Assembly (NCBI GenBank): GCA_018818855.1
Contig: JAHIRI010000076.1
Location: 1-33,614, forward strand
Length of the DNA: 33,614 nucleotides
DNA from: Patescibacteria group bacterium
GTDB taxonomy: Bacteria; Patescibacteriota; Patescibacteriia; XYB2-FULL-38-15
Reading direction: 5' to 3'
In this document: in pieces, positions 1 to 7,811 of the stretch
How positions within the stretch are numbered: the first letter of the stretch is position 1
Layout: every line of letters begins with the position of its first letter
Translations under genes and position numbers: made by a program
The notes under the pieces: generated by a model
Seen by the model: only the letters and a program-made list of their open reading frames with translations
Database searches by the model: none
Told to the model about the DNA's origin: nothing

Positions 1-105
1 AAAAATGAATTTTTATTTCTATATTTTTTATTCTCCCGAGCGAAAACGAATTGTGCATAAGTATTTTTAATTATACTGTTTAATTTTTATAAATGCTTCC
101 CCCCT

Positions 106-165
106 GTGTTATCTGCGCTCGCTCGGAAATGAATAAATTCATTTCACTCACTCGCTTGATAATAG
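106..165. repeat. dispersed palindromic repeat, copy 1 (family A)
   Basis: This stretch shares an obvious core with 19594-19660: GTGTTATCT, then CGCTCG-TCGGAAAT, then TTTCACTCACTCGCTT-ATAATA. The outer ends (TTATC / GATAA) and inner ends (AAATGAA / TTCATTT) are inverted, so it can fold imperfectly. The stop codon of the minus-strand glycosyltransferase (TGA at 144-146) lies inside it. Only two copies are seen in the window. Confidence 0.6.
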
Positions 166-1292
166 ACATTTTCTGTCTCCAAAACTATTTTTTCCCAATT
201 AAAATTTTTCCTGATAAACCCCTTCCCCCGCTCGCCCCGCCCGACCACAATTTCCGGAACATTCAGAAGATAAACTATTTTTTCATAAAGATCATCAATA
301 TTTTTTGTTTCAAAAGAAAATCCGGAGTGATCAATTGTTTCCAAATTTTCCGGAATATTGCTGATCAAGACGCAAGTGCCGTATGACATTGCTTCCATAA
401 TCGTGATAGAAAGTCCCTCGGCTTCAGAAGGATGGATATAAAGATAGGTATTCGCAAAAAGTTGTTTCAATGTATCTCCAACCTGAAAACCGGCAAAAAT
501 AATGTTTGGACTCTGTTCGGCAAGTTTATTTAAATAAGCGAAATAATCATCGGTAAAACTCGGCGCTCCGGCAATTACCAATTTTTTTATTTTTCCGCCC
601 GGCCAATTTTTGGGATCATCGCCAAAAGTTTTTTCCATTTTGCGATAAGCCTGAATCAAATAATGGATTCCCTTATGCCGGATAAGCCGCGCAACCGTCA
701 GAATATAAGATTTTTTTTCTAAACCAAACTTTTTTAATTCATCTGCCTCGCTAACTTCTTCCACTCGAACGCCATTTGGAATATAAACAACATCTTTATT
801 AAATTTTTCTTTACAGTATTTTTTAATTGATTCCGAAACGGCAATGGTTTTGTGCGCAAAGTGGCAAGCGGTCCATTCTCCCCAACCGAGATAAATTCTG
901 GCAAATCGTCCCCATTTTTTATGAAAACGATCAATGCTGTGAAAAGTAACAATAATTTTTGCCCGCGGTTTAAAAATTCTTGGAATCCAGGCAAGAGTTG
1001 AGGGGCCAACGCCGTGATAATGAATGATGTCAACTTTTTTAAAAAGAACATGAATTGTCGCCAAAAAAGTATGGGTAATTGTGTCTAAATTTTTTGTCGG
1101 GATTGATGGTAAAGAAATCAACTTAACCCCTCGGTAAATTTTTTTATTTTTTATAATAAAACGAGGCCGGACATAAGCCGAGACTTCATGGCCGCGTAAA
1201 ACTAAATCTGATGATAATTCTTCCACGTGGCGCTCCACTCCTCCATCCCGAATAAAAGGAATGCCCTTTTGGCCAATCATGGCTATTCTCAT
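144..1292 (-). CDS. glycosyltransferase family 4 (GT-B)
   Basis: A 382-residue retaining GT-B glycosyltransferase that should move a sugar from a nucleotide donor to a cell-envelope glycan on the cytoplasmic side of the membrane. The N-terminus MRIAMIGQKG...GGVERHVEELS is the usual acceptor-domain start of family 4. A VARLIRHKG segment near residue 200 begins the donor domain, and the E-x7-E nucleotide-sugar motif is at E292...E300 (EGLSITIME). Length is normal for the family. No membrane segment is evident. The start at 1292 is supported by an extended -10 box 34 bases upstream and a short purine-rich stretch (GCAAGGG) before the ATG. The last codons and the stop fall in a repeat that recurs near 19.6 kb. 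It stands alone, divergent from tRNA-Lys. Donor and acceptor cannot be told from sequence. Confidence 0.9.
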   Translation of the reverse strand: MRIAMIGQKGIPFIRDGGVERHVEELSSDLVLRGHEVSAYVRPRFIIKNKKIYRGVKLISLPSIPTKNLDTITHTFLATIHVLFKKVDIIHYHGVGPSTLAWIPRIFKPRAKIIVTFHSIDRFHKKWGRFARIYLGWGEWTACHFAHKTIAVSESIKKYCKEKFNKDVVYIPNGVRVEEVSEADELKKFGLEKKSYILTVARLIRHKGIHYLIQAYRKMEKTFGDDPKNWPGGKIKKLVIAGAPSFTDDYFAYLNKLAEQSPNIIFAGFQVGDTLKQLFANTYLYIHPSEAEGLSITIMEAMSYGTCVLISNIPENLETIDHSGFSFETKNIDDLYEKIVYLLNVPEIVVGRGERGKGFIRKNFNWEKIVLETENVYYQASE

Positions 1293-1326
1293 AAAACCCT
1301 TGCCAAAAATAAAATGCCTTGTTATT

Positions 1327-1335
1327 ATTATATCA
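1327..1335 (-). promoter_or_regulatory. extended -10 promoter of the GT4 gene
   Basis: On the minus strand this reads TGATATAAT, a perfect TATAAT with an extended -10 TGn element. There is no good -35 at 17 bp, as expected for extended -10 promoters. The predicted start site gives a leader of roughly 28 nt. Confidence 0.6.
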
Positions 1336-1355
1336 AATTAAGACTAAAACAGCCA

Positions 1356-1384
1356 TTAACGACTAAATCCGTTATTTTTTAATT
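1356..1384 (+). promoter_or_regulatory. possible promoter of tRNA-Lys
   Basis: TTAACG (1356-1361), 17 bp, TTAATT (1379-1384). The predicted start falls at about 1391, two bases before the mature tRNA. Both boxes are weak, so the placement is the main argument. A small inverted repeat TAACG/CGTTA (1357-1361 and 1370-1374) overlaps it. Confidence 0.35.
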
Positions 1385-1392
1385 TTATTTAT

Positions 1393-1465
1393 GACCCGGT
1401 AGCTCAGCTGGTAGAGCAACTGCCTTTTAAGCAGTGGGTCCTGGGTTCGAGCCCCAGCCGGGTCA
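1393..1465 (+). tRNA. tRNA-Lys (anticodon TTT)
   Basis: A full cloverleaf can be drawn. Acceptor stem GACCCGG (1393-1399) pairs with CCGGGTC (1458-1464), with discriminator A at 1465. The D stem is GCTC/GAGC, the anticodon stem ACTGC/GCAGT has the 7-base loop CTTTTAA with anticodon TTT, and the T arm is CTGGG-TTCGAGC-CCCAG. The 3' CCA is not encoded, so it must be added after transcription. An intrinsic terminator follows 24 bases downstream. The reverse strand gives a long spurious reading frame. Confidence 0.97.
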
Positions 1466-1489
1466 TTTTTTATTTGTTTAATTATTTTC

Positions 1490-1517
1490 AAAACCATCAA
1501 GTCGATGGTTTTTTGTT
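1490..1517 (+). terminator. intrinsic terminator after tRNA-Lys
   Basis: Stem AAAACCATC (1490-1498), loop AAGTC, stem GATGGTTTT (1504-1512), then a T-rich tail. It ends only about 5 bp before the -35 box of the following GGDEF gene. Confidence 0.8.
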
Positions 1518-1521
1518 TATC

Positions 1522-1550
1522 TTGACAAAATCTATATATTATCCTAAGAT
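1522..1550 (+). promoter_or_regulatory. sigma70-type promoter of the GGDEF gene
   Basis: TTGACA (1522-1527), exactly 17 bp, TAAGAT (1545-1550). The -35 is a perfect consensus match and the -10 matches at the key positions. The predicted start near 1557 gives a leader of about 28 nt that contains a perfect SD. Confidence 0.8.
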
Positions 1551-1573
1551 TAAAAGTTGCAAAAGACAACACG

Positions 1574-1580
1574 AGGAGGT
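1574..1580 (+). promoter_or_regulatory. strong ribosome binding site deciding the GGDEF start
   Basis: AGGAGGT at 1574-1580, 4 bases before the ATG at 1585. It fixes the start there and rules out the upstream in-frame ATG at 1474, which lies before the promoter. Such a full SD is unusual among the native genes of this window. Confidence 0.85.
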
Positions 1581-1584
1581 AATC

Positions 1585-2217
1585 ATGTCGTCTTCGCTGG
1601 AAAACCTTTCGGCCGCGCAACTGCGGATTGCTCTTGCCGCGGCGTACGCGGGGATTGCGGCGCAGGAAGTGGAGATCAGAAGTCTCCGGGGAGCGATGGC
1701 TCTGCTTTGGGACGAAGGAGAACAATACAAGACCGAGGGGCGGACAGATCACCTGACGGGAGCACTGAACCGCAAAGGTGTCGAGATTGCTCTTGCCGAG
1801 GAAATGTCCTTCGCTCAACGCTTCGAGTCCCCTCTCAGCGTGATCGCGATTGATGTCGATCAGTTCAAAGAAATCAACGACACGTACGGCCATCCCGCCG
1901 GAGACGCCGTCCTGCAGAAACTCGTCAAGCGTTTTCGCAAGGTTCTTCGCCCCTACGACCTGATCGGACGGATAGGAGGAGATGAATTTATCATTATCCT
2001 TCGGGGAGCGACTCCTGAAAACGCGGCTTTGGTCGCCCAACGTCTCTGCGCGGCCGTAGCGCTAAATTCCTTTTCTTTCGACGGATTTACTTTTCCGGTG
2101 ACGATCAGCCTAGGCGTAGATGAGGCAGGGGGGAAGCAGCCCCTCGCGGCGGCGGACAAGGCACTCTACGAGGCCAAGCGCGGAGGCCGCAATCGCGTAG
2201 TCACAAACAAGCGCTAG
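1585..2217 (+). CDS. stand-alone GGDEF diguanylate cyclase
   Basis: A 210-residue protein predicted to make cyclic di-GMP from two GTP. Residues 1-50 form an Ala-rich helical segment and the rest is one complete GGDEF domain: DHLTGALNR (55-63), IDVDQFKEIND (89-99), GH (102-103), the signature GGDEF itself (131-135) and ADKALYEAK (190-198). An inhibitory I-site RxxD (RPYD, 122-125) lies exactly five residues before GGDEF, so product feedback is likely. There is no membrane segment and no recognisable sensor domain, so the input is unknown; the N-terminal helix may dimerise. The gene has its own promoter, a perfect SD and its own terminator, and is clearly GC-richer than its neighbours. It sits directly behind tRNA-Lys, which suggests acquisition by transfer. 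No EAL, HD-GYP or PilZ partner is present in the window. Confidence 0.93.
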   Translation: MSSSLENLSAAQLRIALAAAYAGIAAQEVEIRSLRGAMALLWDEGEQYKTEGRTDHLTGALNRKGVEIALAEEMSFAQRFESPLSVIAIDVDQFKEINDTYGHPAGDAVLQKLVKRFRKVLRPYDLIGRIGGDEFIIILRGATPENAALVAQRLCAAVALNSFSFDGFTFPVTISLGVDEAGGKQPLAAADKALYEAKRGGRNRVVTNKR

Positions 2218-2225
2218 ACACCCCG

Positions 2226-2284
2226 CAAGGACAGAAAAACCCTCCCGGGAGGAAGGGTCAAAAAATTTCTGTCCTTGTTTTTTT
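2226..2284 (+). terminator. nested terminator between GGDEF gene and murG
   Basis: Outer stem CAAGGACAGAAA (2226-2237) pairs perfectly with TTTCTGTCCTTG (2266-2277) and is followed by seven or more T on the plus strand, ending the GGDEF transcript. Inside it lies ACCCT...AGGGT (2239-2258) around a CCTCCCGGGAGG palindrome. Read on the minus strand, this inner hairpin is followed by TTTTT and could end the murG transcript. Confidence 0.85.
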
Positions 2285-2286
2285 AT

Positions 2287-3357
2287 CTATTTCAAAATCT
2301 CATCGACTATTTTTTGCGCCGCATCAGCCGACATTGTCTCCCCGATGTTTCTGCTTAAACTCTCCAATTCCACTTTATTATTCAGTAATTCCCGAACAGC
2401 CGCGGAAAAATTTTCCGGCGTTAAATTTCGTTCATCCCAAAGTACGACCGCGTTTTGTTTTTTAAAATAATATGCATTATCTTCTTGATGGCTCCCGGAA
2501 ATCGGAATCAAAACCGTCGGTTTGCCGAGTACGGCTAGTTCGGTTAGGGTCGCCATACCAGCGCGGGAAATCATGAGATCCGCCACGGTAAAAACATCTG
2601 GCAAATCTTTTCCTAAAAATTCAACGCTATGATACCGCGCCGTCTCTCTTTTTATGTTTTCAATTCCCGCCCGTAACGATTCGTCAACCCTCCCCCCGGT
2701 CATATGAATAACCTGACAAAATTTTACAAGCTCACGCGCCGCCGCAACAACTATCTTATTTAAACTCGTTGCTCCTGTCCCACCGCCTAGAATAAAAATC
2801 GTCGGCAAATCTTTTTCCAAATTAAAATTTTCCGCCGCGCGATCTATGCTCCCAGAAAAAATTTCTTGCCGCACCGGATTCCCGGTTACAATTGCTCGAG
2901 GAAAATATTTTAAAGAATCAGAAAAAGTGACGGTAATAATTTTCGCAAACCGCGCCGTAAGTTTATTTGCCAAACCCGGCCGCAAATCTTCCTGATGAAC
3001 TAAACTGGACACGCGTAAAATCCAACCGGCCCAAATTACCGGCACGGCGACAAACCCACCGGCGGACAAAATCATCTGCGGCTTAAATTTAAAAATCAAC
3101 CAAAGAGATTTAAAAAATCCTGCCGCGAGCAAAAATGGCATTAAAAAATTCCAACCGGAAAAATATCGGCGCAACTTCCCTGCCGGCACACTTCTAAATT
3201 TTATACCAAACGATTCAACAACTTTTTTCTCCGGTCCGCTTTTCGTCCCCAACCACAAAAATTCCGCGCTCGCCTCGCGTTTTTTTAATTCTTCTGCAAC
3301 GGCCAATAGCGGCGTCACTGAACCCATTGTTCCCCCGCCAGTCAAAATTATTCTCAT
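2287..3357 (-). CDS. murG: MurG, lipid II-forming GlcNAc transferase
   Basis: A 356-residue GT28-family enzyme that adds GlcNAc from UDP-GlcNAc to lipid I to give lipid II on the inner face of the membrane. It starts MRIILTGGGT with a glycine-rich loop at residues 7-16; a second domain carries FILGGGTGATSLN and, near the C-terminus, the UDP-sugar segment GSHQEDNAYYF. The start is the ATG at 3357, not the upstream in-frame ATG at 3438, because the extra residues overlap ftsW and have no family resemblance. It is the last gene of the Fe-S/cell-wall operon, 4 bp after ftsW. In E. coli MurG the loop is GGTGGHVFP; here it is GGTMGSVTP, so the conserved His is Ser13. The identification is secure; the loop change is real in this sequence. 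Confidence 0.95.
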   Translation of the reverse strand: MRIILTGGGTMGSVTPLLAVAEELKKREASAEFLWLGTKSGPEKKVVESFGIKFRSVPAGKLRRYFSGWNFLMPFLLAAGFFKSLWLIFKFKPQMILSAGGFVAVPVIWAGWILRVSSLVHQEDLRPGLANKLTARFAKIITVTFSDSLKYFPRAIVTGNPVRQEIFSGSIDRAAENFNLEKDLPTIFILGGGTGATSLNKIVVAAARELVKFCQVIHMTGGRVDESLRAGIENIKRETARYHSVEFLGKDLPDVFTVADLMISRAGMATLTELAVLGKPTVLIPISGSHQEDNAYYFKKQNAVVLWDERNLTPENFSAAVRELLNNKVELESLSRNIGETMSADAAQKIVDEILK

Positions 3358-3361
3358 AAGT

Positions 3362-4459
<1,098 letters not shown>

Positions 4460-4477
4460 AACTTAAATTTGGTATTT

Positions 4478-5527
4478 TTATCCAAGCCCAACGTCCATGA
4501 GCGAGATAATTAAACCAACGACCGCCGCCACTCCGGCAATAACCCAAAAACGCATTACGATTTTTGGCTCAGACCAACCCTTTGCTTCAAGATGATGATG
4601 AATCGGAGCAGAAAGAAAAATTTTCTTTTTCCTTATTTTTTTGGAGAGAATCTGGACAATCACAGAAATTGATTCTACTACGAACAAAAATCCAATAACC
4701 GGCAAAAGCAAAACCGAATTTGTAAGCATGGCCACAATACCAAGCGTTACGCCGAGCGACATTGCCCCCGTATCGCCCATAAAAAATCTCGCGGGATTGA
4801 TATTAAACCAAAGAAACGCCAAAAGCGCGCCGACGATCACACCACAAAAAGCCGCCAAATCCATTTTTCCTTGAGCAAAAGCGATCGCACCGTATGTGGC
4901 AAAAGCGGCCAGAAGCAATCCTCCGGCCAAACCATCTAAACCATCGCTCTCATTTACAGAAAATGATGTCGCAACAATTATAAAAATAAAAATGGGAATA
5001 TACCACAAACCAATATCAAAATTTCCCAAAAACGGAACATGGATCGTGTGCCAATCAAGTTTGAAATAAAACCACCACGCGCCAACTACCGCGATCAAAG
5101 TGTACATTAAAAGTCTGTGACGCACTCTAAATCCCCCGCCGTTCGGCCCAATTCCCCGAGCGTTTAGATAATCATCAACCAAACCGACTAGCGCCGAAGC
5201 AACAAGCGCCCCGAGGGGCAAAAGAGTCTGAGAGCGTGTCAAAAAATTAAATTTTTTCAAAAATTCCAAACCAGTCCATTCCCCAAGATAAAAAACTAAC
5301 AAAGCCAAGAATAAAACCGTCACCCATATCAAAACTCCGCCCATGGTCGGTGTGCCGGATTTTTCCTTGTGGAGTGCGGACATTATCGGCGCCGATTTTT
5401 CATCCCTGATTTTTTTCCCTAATTTATATTTAAATAAAAAATAAGTCAGCCCCGGCGTCCAAGACATGGCTACGACAAACGAAAGGGTTGTTAAAATAAA
5501 AATTTTAATAATGGAAAAGTTATCCAT
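4478..5527 (-). CDS. mraY: MraY, phospho-MurNAc-pentapeptide transferase
   Basis: A 349-residue polytopic enzyme that transfers phospho-MurNAc-pentapeptide from UDP to undecaprenyl phosphate to form lipid I. All key motifs are visible: KSGTPTMGG (56-64), the catalytic pair DD at 118-119 in VDDYLNA, NESDGLDGLAGG (192-203), FMGDTGAMSLG around 251-256, and the UDP-MurNAc loop APIHHHLE with HHH at 310-312. Length is typical. It follows a small membrane protein with a 2-bp gap and precedes ftsW, so it should be co-transcribed with murG. Confidence 0.97.
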   Translation of the reverse strand: MDNFSIIKIFILTTLSFVVAMSWTPGLTYFLFKYKLGKKIRDEKSAPIMSALHKEKSGTPTMGGVLIWVTVLFLALLVFYLGEWTGLEFLKKFNFLTRSQTLLPLGALVASALVGLVDDYLNARGIGPNGGGFRVRHRLLMYTLIAVVGAWWFYFKLDWHTIHVPFLGNFDIGLWYIPIFIFIIVATSFSVNESDGLDGLAGGLLLAAFATYGAIAFAQGKMDLAAFCGVIVGALLAFLWFNINPARFFMGDTGAMSLGVTLGIVAMLTNSVLLLPVIGFLFVVESISVIVQILSKKIRKKKIFLSAPIHHHLEAKGWSEPKIVMRFWVIAGVAAVVGLIISLMDVGLG

Positions 5528-5529
5528 AA

Positions 5530-5922
5530 TTATTGATTAATCATAACAATTGAGTAGGCAGCCAAAAAAATTAAAACTTGAGCAAAGGCCCCCGCTCCGG
5601 TTAAAAAATAACTTGTGATTTTATCGCGCAAATAAATTATATCCGCCAAAATAAAATTTATAACAATAAAAAAGAATCCCACAAGCGGCATGATAAATAT
5701 TTCATACCACTTACCAATAAAATCAACTCCAAAATAAATATTATAATGTAGGGGGTAAATTCCTCCCACTGATTGAAAGGGGGAAAACTTAAAATAAAGA
5801 AAACCCCAAATAAGTAAATTGACAACTATGGAAAAAATAAATAAAAATCTAAAAAATCCGTCTTTAAAAATTAAGGCGGTGAAAAATCTGAAAAAATTTT
5901 TAATGGCACTGAAAAATTTCAT
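5530..5922 (-). CDS. small membrane protein of unknown function
   Basis: A 130-residue protein starting MKFFSAIKNFFRFF. At least three hydrophobic segments are seen: around FLFIFSIVVNLLIWGFLYF, IFIMPLVGFFFIVINFILADIIY and the C-terminal AQVLIFLAAYSIVMI. I do not recognise the family. The ATG at 5922 was chosen because the longer frame (from 6156) would run through the end of iscS. It lies 10 bp after iscS and 2 bp before mraY, so translational coupling with mraY is likely. A membrane role linked to cell-wall synthesis is only a guess from position. Confidence 0.75.
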   Translation of the reverse strand: MKFFSAIKNFFRFFTALIFKDGFFRFLFIFSIVVNLLIWGFLYFKFSPFQSVGGIYPLHYNIYFGVDFIGKWYEIFIMPLVGFFFIVINFILADIIYLRDKITSYFLTGAGAFAQVLIFLAAYSIVMINQ

Positions 5923-5932
5923 CGAACTGCAA

Positions 5933-7132
5933 CTAATTTTTAATAGGTGACATCTTACGCAATCTTTCCACGATGCCGGGAAAAACCTTAAGTAAGCGGC
6001 GCATTTCTTCCTCAGTATTATTTTTTCCCAAAGTGACGCGCAAACTTCCATGGGAAACAATAGGAGAAATCCCCATAGCCGAAAGAACGTGCGACGGTTC
6101 AAGCGACCCCGAGGAACAAGCCGAACCAGTGGAGACGGCGATTCCCTCCATATCAAGCATTAGTAAAATACTTTCCCCTTCAACATTTTTAAAACAAAAA
6201 CTCGCGTTTCCGGGGATGCGTTTTTCCGGATCACCGGAGAAAATCGCGTCGGGAATTTTCTTTAATATTTCTCGCATCAATTTATCGCGTAATTTTTTTA
6301 TTTTCAAATTTTGGCTTTTGACCTTTGCTTTTTGATTCAATAATTCCACCGCCTTACCAAGTCCGACTATGCCGGCAACATTTTCTGTGCCCGAACGAAT
6401 TCCCCGTTCCTGATGACCGCCAAAAATTATTGGATAAATAGGCGTTCCTTCCCGCAGAAAGAGAATGCCGGTTCCTTTTGGCCCGTAAATTTTATGCGCC
6501 GAAAGCGACAACATATCAACCCCCAAAAAATCGACCCGACAATCGCAGAAATTTGCCGCCTGAACCGCGTCGGTATGAAAATGAATTTTTTCCTGTTTAC
6601 CTCGGCTGGCGTTAATTTTTTTAATTAATTCTCCAATTTCCCGGATGGGTTGGATTGTTCCTATCTCATTGTTAACATACATTATAGACACAAGAACCGT
6701 TTCCGGCCGAATAGTTTTCTTAACGTCCCCCACCCTCACTAAACCACTTTTTGTAACTGGTAAATATGTCACCTCAACTTCTTCCTTTTTCAATTCCCGA
6801 AAAACTTCAAAGACGGCCGGATGTTCAATCGCAGAAGTAATTACATGAATTTTTCTTTTTGGATCAAGCGCTCTCGCTCGCCGGACAAATCCTAAAATTG
6901 CAAGATTGTTGCTCTCCGTCGCGCCAGAAGTAAAAATAATTTCCTTCGGGTCGCATGACAAAAATTTTGCTACCTCTTCCCGCGCCGCCTCAACTCCTGC
7001 CCGCGCCGCCTGCCCAAAACTATGTAGCGACGATGCGTTCCCAAAATCATTTTTCAGATACGCCAACATCACCCGCAAAACCTCGGGGTCTATCGGAGTA
7101 GTTGCTGAATGGTCAAAATATATTCGCTTCAT
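5933..7132 (-). CDS. iscS: IscS/NifS cysteine desulfurase
   Basis: A 399-residue PLP enzyme that takes sulfur from cysteine, forming alanine and a protein persulfide for Fe-S clusters and probably tRNA thiolation. Motifs: YFDHSATTP at the start, SGATESNN (69-76), the PLP-stacking His104 (AIEHP), the Schiff-base lysine K214 in SAHKIYGPKG, and the catalytic cysteine C339 in the mobile loop GSACSSGS. The short loop and the SSGS sequence place it in the IscS/NifS group rather than SufS. It lies 6 bp downstream of the Nfu gene in an iscU-nfu-iscS order. Confidence 0.96.
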   Translation of the reverse strand: MKRIYFDHSATTPIDPEVLRVMLAYLKNDFGNASSLHSFGQAARAGVEAAREEVAKFLSCDPKEIIFTSGATESNNLAILGFVRRARALDPKRKIHVITSAIEHPAVFEVFRELKKEEVEVTYLPVTKSGLVRVGDVKKTIRPETVLVSIMYVNNEIGTIQPIREIGELIKKINASRGKQEKIHFHTDAVQAANFCDCRVDFLGVDMLSLSAHKIYGPKGTGILFLREGTPIYPIIFGGHQERGIRSGTENVAGIVGLGKAVELLNQKAKVKSQNLKIKKLRDKLMREILKKIPDAIFSGDPEKRIPGNASFCFKNVEGESILLMLDMEGIAVSTGSACSSGSLEPSHVLSAMGISPIVSHGSLRVTLGKNNTEEEMRRLLKVFPGIVERLRKMSPIKN

Positions 7133-7138
7133 AATATA

Positions 7139-7363
7139 TTAAACTGCCAACACTTCTTTTACGCCCCGAACTTTTGCTTTCAGGGCTCTCGCAATCCCCT
7201 GCTCAAGAGTCATCGCCGCCATGGGACAATGGTGGCAAGCGCCGACAAGTTTTACTTTCACCACCCCGGATTTTTCATCAACATCAACTAATTCAACATC
7301 GCCGCCATCGGCCTGGAGCGACGGCCTTATTTCGTCTAAAATTTTTTTAACTTTATCTTTCAT
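7139..7363 (-). CDS. NifU C-terminal/Nfu-type Fe-S scaffold
   Basis: A 74-residue single-domain protein. It carries the Nfu signature: RPSLQADGGDVELVDVD (14-30) followed by VGACHHCPMAAMTLEQGI, with the CxxC at C43 and C46. Two such proteins bridge a 4Fe-4S cluster and deliver it to targets. It is the C-terminal domain of NifU occurring as a separate gene, which is normal for many bacteria. It sits between iscU and iscS with gaps of 10 and 6 bp. Confidence 0.93.
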   Translation of the reverse strand: MKDKVKKILDEIRPSLQADGGDVELVDVDEKSGVVKVKLVGACHHCPMAAMTLEQGIARALKAKVRGVKEVLAV

Positions 7364-7373
7364 AAAATAAAAA

Positions 7374-7769
7374 TTATTTATTTAATTTTTTAATTGCATC
7401 ATGCAACGCTTCGATCGCAAGCACTGAACAATGAAGTTTAATCGGTGGCAAACCGCCGAGCGATTCCGCGATATTTGCTTTTGTCACTTTAGCCGCAACT
7501 TGGAGCGGTTGGCCTTTCACTAAATCCGTGATCATGGACGATGTCGCAATAGCCGCCGCGCAACCCAAGGTTTCGAATTTGATGTCCTTAACATAATCAA
7601 TCATTTTTCCGCCAATTTTTTTCTTATCAATTTTCAAATACAACTTCATCATGTCGCCGCAAAGAGGATTTCCCGCTTCTCCCACCGCAGTAGGATTTTT
7701 TATCACCCCTTGATTATGCGGGTTTTTAAAATGATCAATAACTTCTTTTGAATATATAATTTGACTCAT
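7374..7769 (-). CDS. iscU: IscU/NifU-N Fe-S cluster scaffold
   Basis: A 131-residue scaffold on which IscS and an iron source assemble 2Fe-2S clusters. The three cluster cysteines are present: C37 in GNPLCGD with the usual Asp39, C70 in LGCAAAIATSS, and C104 in KLHCSVLA. Length fits IscU. The LPPVK-type HscA-binding motif of E. coli IscU appears as LPPIK (98-102), although no hscA/hscB is in the window. The leader is a short-period AT-rich repeat with no clear SD. Confidence 0.95.
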   Translation of the reverse strand: MSQIIYSKEVIDHFKNPHNQGVIKNPTAVGEAGNPLCGDMMKLYLKIDKKKIGGKMIDYVKDIKFETLGCAAAIATSSMITDLVKGQPLQVAAKVTKANIAESLGGLPPIKLHCSVLAIEALHDAIKKLNK

Positions 7770-7811
7770 AAAACTTACAAACTTAATAACTTAATAACTT
7801 ACGAACTAAAA
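7770..7811. repeat. short-period AT-rich leader repeat
   Basis: On the plus strand the unit CTTA/ACTTAATA recurs several times (ACTTACAA, ACTTAATA, ACTTAATA, ACTTACGA) and ends in AACTAAAAT. The leader of rpmA (8752-8792) has the same pattern and ending, and the region before pyrG has a shorter version. It fills the gap between the helical-protein gene and iscU. Confidence 0.5.

Noticed and set aside
93..386. 97-aa plus-strand frame at the window start
   Set aside because: Antisense to the 3' end of the GT4 gene and partly inside a repeat; no family resemblance.
1372..2040. 222-aa minus-strand frame across tRNA-Lys and the GGDEF gene
   Set aside because: Its end (ARTQDPLLKRQLLYQLSYR) is the well-known false protein from translating the reverse strand of a tRNA; the rest is antisense to a clear GGDEF domain.
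1393..2284. Integration of the GGDEF cassette at the tRNA-Lys 3' end through an attachment site
   Set aside because: No direct repeat of the tRNA 3' end was found downstream and there is no integrase, so no att site can be supported.
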